Source of the DNA: CANLBN01 sp050633825
GTDB taxonomy: Bacteria; Pseudomonadota; Gammaproteobacteria; Pseudomonadales; Cellvibrionaceae
Assembly: GCA_050633825.1 (NCBI GenBank)
Contig: JBOEHG010000051.1
Location: forward strand, 1-16,774
DNA: 16,774 nucleotides
Reading direction: 5' to 3'
The translations under genes were made by a program, and so were the position numbers. Below, one piece after another: positions 7,175-12,933 of the stretch (positions are counted from its first letter, which is position 1; the number at the start of each line of letters is the position of its first letter). The notes under the pieces were generated by a model, which saw nothing but the letters and a program-made list of their open reading frames with translations, did not search any database and was not told the origin of the DNA.

Positions 7175-7772
7175 TAGTTGATGAGGTGCTTTTATCTATT
7201 TTTTATTCAATAAAATGGGCAGGTGTAATAAGGGGCAAGTAGCGACAAAAAAATAGGCTTTACCGTTCAGTCTACTTTGCCTTTAGCTAGAAATACAATC
7301 CAATAATATTTGAGAAAATAAAGAGAATATTCAAGACGTTAATGATATGTAACAGAGGTAAGTTGGATACAAGCCAAGTCGAGATTGCCTCTCGACTTGC
7401 CCACCACTAAGCAGGTGGCGCAGACGTTGGGCAACTGAATGCGAACGTCCTTATTCACTCAGATACAACATAATCTAGAGTGTTTATTATTCAATCAAAT
7501 AATGGCGTAAAAAGCAACATTTGCAAAGATATCATTTTTCACTTTGATTTCTTGAATGTAGATTTCTATTCATATGCGGTTATATCGCTAAAGCGTCATA
7601 CACGGTAATACAGTGGCTTTATTGCTTGGTGAGCTGAGCTCATCTCGAGTTTCTTATTAAAAATAGATCTAATATTTTCTGTCGCTAAAAATTGCTTAAA
7701 ATTATAGTTTGCTTATAAATCTTTGTTATATTTGACTTTTTTCTATTTTAGGAGAGAAATATAATATTGGAA
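7175..7772. other. gene-poor AT-rich stretch with scattered dyads
   Basis: I see no convincing coding sequence here on either strand. It contains the palindrome at 7201-7215, the hairpin cluster at 7375-7449 (listed separately), a 13-base palindrome TGAGCT-G-AGCTCA (7630-7642), and repeated copies of TTATTCA (near 7166, 7204, 7452 and 7489). The rest is unstructured by eye. Confidence 0.5.
7375..7449. other. cluster of three consecutive hairpins, possible structured RNA or mobile-element remnant
   Basis: Three inverted repeats follow one another almost without gaps. The first is CAAGTCGAG/CTCGACTTG (7375-7383 and 7391-7399). The second is CCACC/GGTGG (7401-7405 and 7414-7418). The third is GACGTT/AACGTC (7423-7428 and 7444-7449), which contains an inner GCA/TGC pair. 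The segment is visibly richer in G and C than its surroundings. It has no U tract and no recognised RNA family signature. It could be a non-coding RNA, a protein-binding array or a fragment of an inserted element. Confidence 0.45.
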
Positions 7773-7796
7773 TACTGTATTTATATACAGTACAAT
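7767..7796 (+). promoter_or_regulatory. LexA (SOS) box embedded in a sigma-70 promoter
   Basis: TACTGTATTTATATACAGTA (7773-7792) has perfect 8-base inverted arms around TTAT and carries the CTGT-N8-ACAG core expected for gammaproteobacterial LexA. It lies between TTGGAA (-35, 7767-7772) and TACAAT (-10, 7791-7796) with an 18-base spacer, so bound LexA would cover the promoter. The predicted start is near 7803. The first confident downstream gene is the HTH gene at 8017, giving a leader of about 215 bases; the opposite strand has no gene start within 600 bases. DNA damage is therefore the likely inducer of the unit at 8017-8407. Confidence 0.8.
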
Positions 7797-7878
7797 TATC
7801 CTTAATCATTACTAATATGAAAATTTAAAACTTAGATACATAAATAGGAGGTGCTGTTTCTAAATAATTGATTAAGCC

Positions 7879-8004
7879 ATGCATGAAGCCTTTCCATTGT
7901 GTTGCTTCCCGTTTTCTTCAAGCGCCAAATTTGCATACGCAGACTGTTTTCTCAACACAATTTTTATATTTTTTATTATAACCATTATTGATCTTATTTT
8001 ATGA
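7879..8004 (+). CDS. possible small hydrophobic peptide in the SOS leader
   Basis: A 41-codon frame starts at ATG 7879 (MHEAFPLCCF) and ends in TGA inside the ribosome site of the next gene. Residues 24-41 (FLNTIFIFFIITIIDLIL) would make one membrane helix. It lies between the LexA promoter and the HTH gene, like small SOS-induced membrane peptides of other bacteria. No ribosome site is close: AGGAGG at 7846-7851 is about 27 bases upstream. A second frame starting at 7883 (32 codons) overlaps it. It may be chance in AT-rich DNA. Confidence 0.22.
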   Translation: MHEAFPLCCFPFSSSAKFAYADCFLNTIFIFFIITIIDLIL

Positions 8005-8016
8005 GGAGGATTTTCT

Positions 8017-8223
8017 ATGTCCAAAAAATGGGTGACAGTCACTGTCCCTGAAATGACGATTGAGCACTATGCTCAGCATGTTGGTGTGACTGCGCGTACG
8101 GTAGAAGGATGGATTGCGAAGGGGCTGATACCCACAATGAAAATTGGTCGACGGCGCTTGGTTAATGTCGCAGCTCGCATGGCAGTTTGTCTCGATGATG
8201 ACAACGTTAACACTCTTAATTGA
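8017..8223 (+). CDS. excisionase/MerR-like winged-HTH protein
   Basis: A 68-residue protein with a strong ribosome site, GAGGAGGA, six bases before the ATG. Residues 13-50 hold the helix-turn-helix (TIEHYAQHVGVTARTVEGWI) followed by a wing rich in basic residues (LIPTMKIGRRRLVN), as in phage excisionases and small MerR-superfamily regulators. The C-terminal tail (DDDNVNTLN) is short and acidic. It is probably the first recognised gene of a LexA-controlled transcript and is separated from the next gene by only ten bases. DNA binding is well supported by the motif. Whether it acts as excisionase, repressor or activator is open; no integrase is in the window. Confidence 0.75.
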   Translation: MSKKWVTVTVPEMTIEHYAQHVGVTARTVEGWIAKGLIPTMKIGRRRLVNVAARMAVCLDDDNVNTLN

Positions 8224-8233
8224 GGAGGGTAAA

Positions 8234-8407
8234 ATGAAGCTAGATCCGATAACAATTACTAATGTATTGCTTGCTAATGGCGTGATCGCATGGCTGGGCT
8301 TGTGGCTCGTAAAGCGTGTAGATAAGTTAGATGAGCGTTTGGAAAAACATGAAACGCGCTTGAGTGTAGCTGAGAAAGAAATTGAATACGTACAAAAAGA
8401 TAAGTAG
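8234..8407 (+). CDS. small one-TM coiled-coil protein
   Basis: A 57-residue protein starting at ATG 8234 with GAGGAGGG just upstream. Residues about 8-27 (TNVLLANGVIAWLGLWLVK) form a single hydrophobic segment. Residues 28-57 (RVDKLDERLEKHETRLSVAE and on) show heptad spacing of leucine and valine among charged residues, so a coiled coil exposed on one face of the membrane is likely. The layout loosely recalls small phage lysis-associated or membrane-anchor proteins, but no family is recognised. It is probably cotranscribed with the HTH gene from the SOS promoter. Confidence 0.65.
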   Translation: MKLDPITITNVLLANGVIAWLGLWLVKRVDKLDERLEKHETRLSVAEKEIEYVQKDK

Positions 8408-8409
8408 TA

Positions 8410-8427
8410 CCTACTTTACTTAGTAGG
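8410..8427. terminator. hairpin between convergent genes
   Basis: CCTACT (8410-8415) and AGTAGG (8422-8427) form a perfect 6-base stem with a TTACTT loop, in the 28-base gap between two converging genes. There is no U tract in either direction, so termination is uncertain. Confidence 0.4.
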
Positions 8428-8435
8428 CAATGATG

Positions 8436-10736
8436 CTAGTGGAGCCATTTATGTAATTTTTCTTGTAGTTCATCAGGGTCGATAGGTTTGCTCATGTAGT
8501 CGTCCATTCCCGCGGCAATACATTTTTCCCTGTCACCCTTCATTGCATTGGCTGTCATAGCAACAATGGGGATGCCCGAAAATACGCCCGTTTTTCCTAA
8601 ATTTGTATTGTCGGCTTTTCCTTTTCTAATTGCTTTTGTTGCTTGATAGCCATCCATTTCTGGCATTTGACAGTCCATAAAAACTAAGTTGTAACGTGAT
8701 TCAATAGTAGACTGTTTAAGTTTGTCTATGGCCTCCAAGCCATTTTCAGCAATATCAACTTGAAAGCCAAGCATTTCTAGGTTGGCAACAGCGATTTGCT
8801 GATTGATAAGGTTGTCTTCTACTAACAAAATACTTTTACTATTTTCGTTAGGTTCATGTTCAGCGATATTATTGTTATTTTTTTCTGGTTCTTTTTGTTT
8901 TTTATCAAAAGCAAGGGTAAATATGTTGAACCAATCTTCTGTTTTAATCGGTTTTGAAAAGCTACCGAGAATGTTCAATTCTTTAAATAAATTAGAGTCA
9001 CCTTTGTTGACCATTGTTGTCATTATGATTTTTTTGGCTTCGGGGCACACTGTTTCTAATTTTTTAAATAGACTTCTTTGTTTTTCTTCTGAAAACTCCA
9101 TATCGATAATGATTAAATCGATATTGTTTTCTTTATTTTTAATGTGATTTAATAGTTCTTCTTCGAATTTAAAGGTGGTTGAATTTATTTCCCAGCATGA
9201 AAGTTGATTGGCTAATGTTTTAAGGTTGTTTTTATTTTTCCCCAGTATAACGATGTTTTTATCAGTAATGTTTTTGCTAGGTTTAACAGTGTTCGCATCA
9301 CTGCTTTTTTCCAATGCTAGAGATATTGTAAATTGACTGCCGTTTCCTGGTTTGCTATTTATTGTGATGCTGCCATCCATTAAAACGCAGAGTTGATTAA
9401 CAATCGCTAAGCCTAAGCCTGTTCCACCATATTCTCGAGTCGTTGAAGCGTCAACCTGAGAAAATGAATTGAATAACATGGTTTGTTTTTCCTCTGGGAT
9501 GCCTATGCCGGTATCTATGACATCACAATTGAATTGTAAGTACTGGTCATCAAAATCTTTAATGCTCGCCTTAATAAGAACTTCTCCCTCGCTAGTAAAC
9601 TTAATAGCGTTACCGATAATATTATTCATTATTTGGCGGATACGATTAGGGTCACCTTTTACTTTATCTAAGTTTACTTCGGCAGTGTCTAATATTAGCT
9701 CCAAGCCTTTCTCTTGTGCCTTCATGGCAATGCTCTCAGCTATTTCACCCATTAAATGAGGTAAATCAAAATCAATGTTTTCTATTTCTAGTTTTCCTGC
9801 TTCTATTTTGGAAAAGTCTAAAATATCGTTAATGATGACCAGTAGGGAGTCAGCACTACTTTTTGCTAAATGAGTATAGTGTTGTTGTTGTTCGTTGAGT
9901 TCGCCTTTTAGCATCAAATCTAGTGTGCCCAATACGCCATTCATGGGTGTACGGATTTCATGGCTCATACTTGCAAGAAATTCTGACTTTAATTTTGCAG
10001 ATTCTTCTGATTTTTCTAAAGCTTCTTTTCTTTCTTCTAGTGTTAAAGAAACATATTCGGCTAATTTGTTATAATTTTTTGATAATTCCCCAAGTTCACC
10101 AATATTATTTTCATCGAGACGAATACTAAGATCATTGCCTTCATTGACAATATCGTTTAACCCACTATTAGTTTTGTTGATTGGATGAATAACTAGTTTA
10201 TATAAAATAAGTATTATTAAAAAACCTAATGATATATTGAGGATGATATTTTGTAGCAATAAACGTTTGGCTAAAGTTTTTAGTTCAAATTCCACTTCCT
10301 CGTAGCTAGGGATAATGAGAAGCTTACCAACAAGGCCTTCACCATCATCACCACTATAATTTAGATCTATAGGGACTATATTGCTTAAAGTGTTTAGCTG
10401 TGCCTTAGTTAAACTATCATTAATAGATTTTTTCCATGGCTTAGTAATTTGGTATTCTATTTTTTCATCCACTTTGATGGTAATTGCTTCAATAAACGAG
10501 TTGTTAACTTCTGCTTCAATAGCGCGGCTAACGGCATTTTCATTAAAATTCCATAGCAATATGGGTAGGCTACTGTTAAGACGTTTTTTTACCGAGCTTA
10601 AGTTATTCTCCATGTCATTATATAAGCGATTTTTTTCAGTCCAATAGCTATAGGTTGCAAGTGCCAAGAATACACAGGTCTGCGCTAATAAAATGAGCGA
10701 GACTATAACTGTGCTAAGTTTGGTCGATTTACGCAT
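8436..10736 (-). CDS. membrane-bound hybrid sensor histidine kinase with two receiver domains
   Basis: A 766-residue protein. Domain order: TM1 (about residues 10-30), periplasmic sensor region (31-160), TM2 (162-182), HAMP linker (183-235), HisKA with phospho-acceptor H259 (ASMSHEIRTPMNG), HATPase with N-box N376, G1 (DTGIGIP, 408-414) and G2 (GGTGLGL, 437-443), receiver 1 (about 493-612), receiver 2 (about 635-766). Receiver 2 is complete: E640-D641, phospho-acceptor D688 (FMDCQMPEMDG), T728 and K750. Receiver 1 lacks the acidic pair (ILGKNKNN) while keeping D545 and K595, so it is probably inactive or structural. No Hpt or output domain is present, so phosphate must pass to a separate protein. 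The solute-binding protein gene lies 11 bases upstream on the same strand; together they probably form one sensory operon. Confidence 0.93.
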   Translation of the reverse strand: MRKSTKLSTVIVSLILLAQTCVFLALATYSYWTEKNRLYNDMENNLSSVKKRLNSSLPILLWNFNENAVSRAIEAEVNNSFIEAITIKVDEKIEYQITKPWKKSINDSLTKAQLNTLSNIVPIDLNYSGDDGEGLVGKLLIIPSYEEVEFELKTLAKRLLLQNIILNISLGFLIILILYKLVIHPINKTNSGLNDIVNEGNDLSIRLDENNIGELGELSKNYNKLAEYVSLTLEERKEALEKSEESAKLKSEFLASMSHEIRTPMNGVLGTLDLMLKGELNEQQQHYTHLAKSSADSLLVIINDILDFSKIEAGKLEIENIDFDLPHLMGEIAESIAMKAQEKGLELILDTAEVNLDKVKGDPNRIRQIMNNIIGNAIKFTSEGEVLIKASIKDFDDQYLQFNCDVIDTGIGIPEEKQTMLFNSFSQVDASTTREYGGTGLGLAIVNQLCVLMDGSITINSKPGNGSQFTISLALEKSSDANTVKPSKNITDKNIVILGKNKNNLKTLANQLSCWEINSTTFKFEEELLNHIKNKENNIDLIIIDMEFSEEKQRSLFKKLETVCPEAKKIIMTTMVNKGDSNLFKELNILGSFSKPIKTEDWFNIFTLAFDKKQKEPEKNNNNIAEHEPNENSKSILLVEDNLINQQIAVANLEMLGFQVDIAENGLEAIDKLKQSTIESRYNLVFMDCQMPEMDGYQATKAIRKGKADNTNLGKTGVFSGIPIVAMTANAMKGDREKCIAAGMDDYMSKPIDPDELQEKLHKWLH

Positions 10737-10747
10737 CGGGAATCGTT

Positions 10748-11461
10748 TTATAAACCCAGTTCAGCTAGCACTTGAGATAATGAACCATCGGTTTGCATTG
10801 TCGCTAATCCACGATTGAATGATTCAATAATAATAGGGCAGCGCGAGTCTTTTTTGCTACAGGCAATAAATAGAGGGTTTTCATTTAGCGCATTTTGGGT
10901 GAATTCAACTCTTTTTCTTAACATTGGATCAATTGTTGTTTTAGAGACAATCTCATCATCCAATGTTAAATCAATACGGCCGGTAATTAGTTTTTTAATA
11001 TTGCTATTAAGAGAGTCTGCAATAGTTCGTTGAATATTATTATCGTTTAAAAAGGCCTCATCATAGCCATAGTCTCTAATAACGCCCACGGTTTTATCAT
11101 ATAGGCTTGGTAAGCCATTGTATTCGTAGTCGCTATCCTTCAATTTGATGAAAACTAAACGATTTGCTGCATAGCTATCACTGTAAAGCATTGTTTCGCT
11201 ACGCTCTTGGGTAAACCATACTGCGGGTAAAATATCGATTTTGCCTTTTTCCAGCATGACTAAGGATCTTGCCCAAGGCATAGAGGTCAACTTAATGTCG
11301 TGCCCTTGGCTTTTCATGATTTTACGTACAAGGGCGATGGAAATTCCTCCATCCTCTCGTTTTGAGTCGATAAAAGGCTCCCATCCATAGGCAGCTACTG
11401 TGAAAGTATCGGCATGACTGGAAGACATGGTCAATAGAAGGCAAAAAAGGATCTGTTTCAT
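10748..11461 (-). CDS. periplasmic solute-binding protein, family 3 type, paired with the hybrid kinase
   Basis: A 237-residue protein. The signal peptide is about residues 1-17 (KQILFCLLLTMSSSHA). The mature protein has the bilobed SBP_bac_3 fold, closely similar throughout to the 6441-7130 product: YGWEPFID, GGISIALVRKIMKSQGH, DILPAVWFTQERSETM, SDYEYNGLPSLYDK, LTLDDEIVSKT and CSKKDSRC. It ends in SLSQVLAELGL, the usual C-terminal helix that the paralogue lacks. The stop is 11 bases before the kinase start, implying cotranscription. No transporter genes accompany it, so it most likely binds a periplasmic ligand and presents it to the kinase sensor domain. The ligand cannot be told from the sequence. 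Confidence 0.88.
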   Translation of the reverse strand: MKQILFCLLLTMSSSHADTFTVAAYGWEPFIDSKREDGGISIALVRKIMKSQGHDIKLTSMPWARSLVMLEKGKIDILPAVWFTQERSETMLYSDSYAANRLVFIKLKDSDYEYNGLPSLYDKTVGVIRDYGYDEAFLNDNNIQRTIADSLNSNIKKLITGRIDLTLDDEIVSKTTIDPMLRKRVEFTQNALNENPLFIACSKKDSRCPIIIESFNRGLATMQTDGSLSQVLAELGL

Positions 11462-11504
11462 GAGGTGCCTGTAGACAAGTAATAGTTCGGATATACTCTA
11501 AGTC

Positions 11505-11528
11505 TAGCTAAAAAATATTATTTAGCTA
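11505..11528. promoter_or_regulatory. 8-bp dyad in the divergent intergenic region
   Basis: TAGCTAAA (11505-11512) and TTTAGCTA (11521-11528) flank an 8-base AT-only centre, 44 bases upstream of the solute-binding protein start. This matches an operator or promoter-proximal dyad; the 6441-7130 paralogue also has a dyad just upstream, but of different sequence. Confidence 0.4.
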
Positions 11529-11590
11529 ATCTATAATTTTCTTATAAATCAATGCTTTAAGTGACTGGCAGATAAGTTATCATTTTATTG

Positions 11591-11619
11591 TTGTGTATGG
11601 GTGTGTGTATGCTTATAAT
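11591..11619 (+). promoter_or_regulatory. probable sigma-70 promoter of the RHH gene
   Basis: TTGTGT (11591-11596), a 17-base spacer and a consensus TATAAT (11614-11619), 33 bases before the ATG at 11652. The predicted 5' leader is about 26 bases, containing the AAGGGG ribosome site. Confidence 0.5.
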
Positions 11620-11651
11620 TTAAGGAAATCACTATTGTTTAAGGGGAATCT

Positions 11652-11924
11652 ATGCACGCTCAGGAAAACCTGATTAGAAAACAGTTTTTGGTGTCTCGTA
11701 GCCAAGTGAGCAAGTTAGAGCAAATTGCTAATGAGAAAGGGACCTCTGCGGCTGAGATTGTGAGATTGGCTATTGATGCTTTTGATCCGGATGCCACTGA
11801 TGCTATGAACTCAGATGATTTAATGGAGCTGGTACATACACAGCTAACCGAGGCAATTAGCGCAACAGGACAAGCCAATGAAGCTGTTGCCCATGCCTTG
11901 GAGCAATTGGATAAGGAGCACTAA
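11652..11924 (+). CDS. ribbon-helix-helix (CopG/Arc-like) DNA-binding protein
   Basis: A 90-residue protein, ATG preceded by AAGGGG five bases upstream. Residues about 9-45 fit a ribbon-helix-helix: a basic strand (IRKQFLVSRSQVSKLEQIAN), a turn with EKGTSAAE, and a second helix (IVRLAIDAF). The rest (46-90) is acidic and helical (MNSDDLMELVHTQL and on), probably for oligomerisation or partner contact. The stop is followed after two bases by the start of the next gene, so they form a two-gene operon. It is likely a small transcription regulator. A toxin-antitoxin antitoxin role was considered, but the partner does not resemble a known toxin. Confidence 0.7.
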   Translation: MHAQENLIRKQFLVSRSQVSKLEQIANEKGTSAAEIVRLAIDAFDPDATDAMNSDDLMELVHTQLTEAISATGQANEAVAHALEQLDKEH

Positions 11925-11926
11925 TA

Positions 11927-12115
11927 ATGGCGGGTTGGAAAGAGATTCTATTAGATACGCTCAAGTTAACCGATGAGGTGAAGCGCCTTAATCAACAGGT
12001 ACTAAAGTTATCTGATAGGACAGTTGATATTGATAAGCGCTTGGTTCGCTTAGAGACTTTGGTTGAAGTGGCTAAATATCAGCAGTCCTCCAAAGGCTCG
12101 TTAGAGCATAATTAG
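11927..12115 (+). CDS. small coiled-coil protein, partner of the RHH gene
   Basis: A 62-residue soluble protein starting two bases after the RHH stop, with AAGGAG upstream inside the RHH gene. Residues 10-55 are continuous heptad-like helix (LKLTDEVKRLNQQVLKLSDR, then IDKRLVRLETLVEV), with no membrane segment and no catalytic motif. It probably dimerises and works with the RHH protein. The combination of a small DNA-binding protein with a small coiled-coil protein also occurs at 8017-8407, though the sequences differ. No family name can be given safely. Confidence 0.65.
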   Translation: MAGWKEILLDTLKLTDEVKRLNQQVLKLSDRTVDIDKRLVRLETLVEVAKYQQSSKGSLEHN

Positions 12116-12150
12116 TAACTAATGGTTGCTTTCGAGCATTAATAATGATT

Positions 12151-12168
12151 TGTGCGACATATCTCACA
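12151..12168 (+). promoter_or_regulatory. GacA-type upstream activating palindrome
   Basis: TGTGCG-ACATAT-CTCACA has the geometry of the GacA (UvrY) box TGTAAG-N6-CTTACA: identical half-site length and 6-base spacer, 9 of 12 half-site bases matching, and 5 of 6 arm positions complementary. Its centre lies about 64 bases upstream of the predicted start of the GGA-rich RNA, a position typical of rsm/csr promoters. Confidence 0.6.
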
Positions 12169-12223
12169 AGACTTTCGGACATATCGCCTATTTTTTAATC
12201 GGTCATGTCTATACAATGCTTAG

Positions 12224-12375
12224 CACATGGACGGACTACAGGATGTCATTAAGGCTAAGGTTAGGCCAAGGGATGCGACAAAATTCTGCTTGTGGATTAG
12301 TTCAAGGAAATGGTTATCCAAGGAAGTAAGCATAACGCCTCGTTAACATGATGTTACCGGGGCGTTTCTATTTTC
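12224..12375 (+). ncRNA. candidate RsmY/RsmZ-like (CsrB-family) regulatory RNA
   Basis: Such RNAs sequester the translational repressor CsrA/RsmA through GGA motifs and are switched on by the GacS/GacA system. Here seven GGA motifs fall within about 100 bases (at 12229, 12233, 12241, 12271, 12294, 12306 and 12322), several in AAGGA or ACGGA context. A -10 element TATACAAT (12210-12217) without a good -35 predicts a start near 12224, as expected of an activator-dependent promoter. A GacA-like box lies upstream and a Rho-independent terminator closes the unit at about 150 nt. Stems such as TGCTT/AAGCA bring GGA motifs into loops. A 67-codon TTG-started frame crosses the region but has no ribosome site and no protein-like features. 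Identification rests on pattern, not on sequence homology. Confidence 0.65.
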
Positions 12376-12376
12376 A
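12334..12376 (+). terminator. Rho-independent terminator of the GGA-rich RNA
   Basis: AACGCC (12334-12339) pairs with GGCGTT (12361-12366), extended inward by TCG/CGG and TAAC/GTTA with a short loop, and is followed by TTCTATTTTC. Confidence 0.78.
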
Positions 12377-12506
12377 CCTCTTGTTTTCCCGTACTGTTCA
12401 TTTTACCCCTCTCTTGATTCTGTGGTTATTAGGACTATCTTCATATTATCTTTTTATCTTTCTCTCAGTATAAAAGGGCTGTTGTCTGAGCAGTTGAGGT
12501 TTACTC

Positions 12507-12923
12507 ATGAATGTTAAGAAAATAATGACAAAAAAAGTAGTCACTGTGGAGATGGATGATACGCTTAGCTTAGTGAAAGAGATATTTGATAATGTCTGTT
12601 TTCATCATTTACTGGTCGTTGATAATCAGCAACTTCAAGGAGTGATTTCTGATCGGGATTTGCTAAAAGCATTGAGCCCCAATATTGGTACTGCAGCAGA
12701 AACAACTAAAGATCTAGCGACTTTAAATAAAAAAGTCCATCAGATTATGAGCCGTAAGCCCATCGTATTAAATGAAGCTAATAATGTCTATGATGCGATA
12801 GAGGTGTTTATTGAAGAAACGATTTCCTGCATTCCGGTTGTGAATGCAGAAAATAAGCCAGTTGGTATTATTAGTTGGCGTGACATCTTAAAGGCACTGG
12901 CTAACAGTAGAAAAAAATCGTAA
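12507..12923 (+). CDS. paired CBS-domain protein
   Basis: A 138-residue cytoplasmic protein made only of two CBS motifs: residues about 1-58 (VKKIMTKKVVTVEMDDTL, GVISDRDLLKAL) and about 76-133 (VHQIMSRKPIVLNE, GIISWRDILKAL). A pair forms a Bateman module that usually binds adenine nucleotides or related ligands. There is no fused enzyme or channel, so it is a stand-alone sensor or regulator of an unknown partner. The ATG has GAGG seven bases upstream. It converges on ugd with only ten bases between the stops. Confidence 0.88.
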   Translation: MNVKKIMTKKVVTVEMDDTLSLVKEIFDNVCFHHLLVVDNQQLQGVISDRDLLKALSPNIGTAAETTKDLATLNKKVHQIMSRKPIVLNEANNVYDAIEVFIEETISCIPVVNAENKPVGIISWRDILKALANSRKKS

Positions 12924-12933
12924 AGATTATCCC

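Noticed and set aside
7375..7432. Integron attC site suggested by GTTGGGC at 7426-7432
   Set aside because: No complementary RYYYAAC inverse core lies upstream at the right distance, and the region folds as three separate hairpins rather than one long imperfect stem.
12126..12329. 67-codon plus-strand frame with TTG start
   Set aside because: No ribosome site, no protein-like features, and it crosses the GacA-like box, promoter and GGA-rich RNA.
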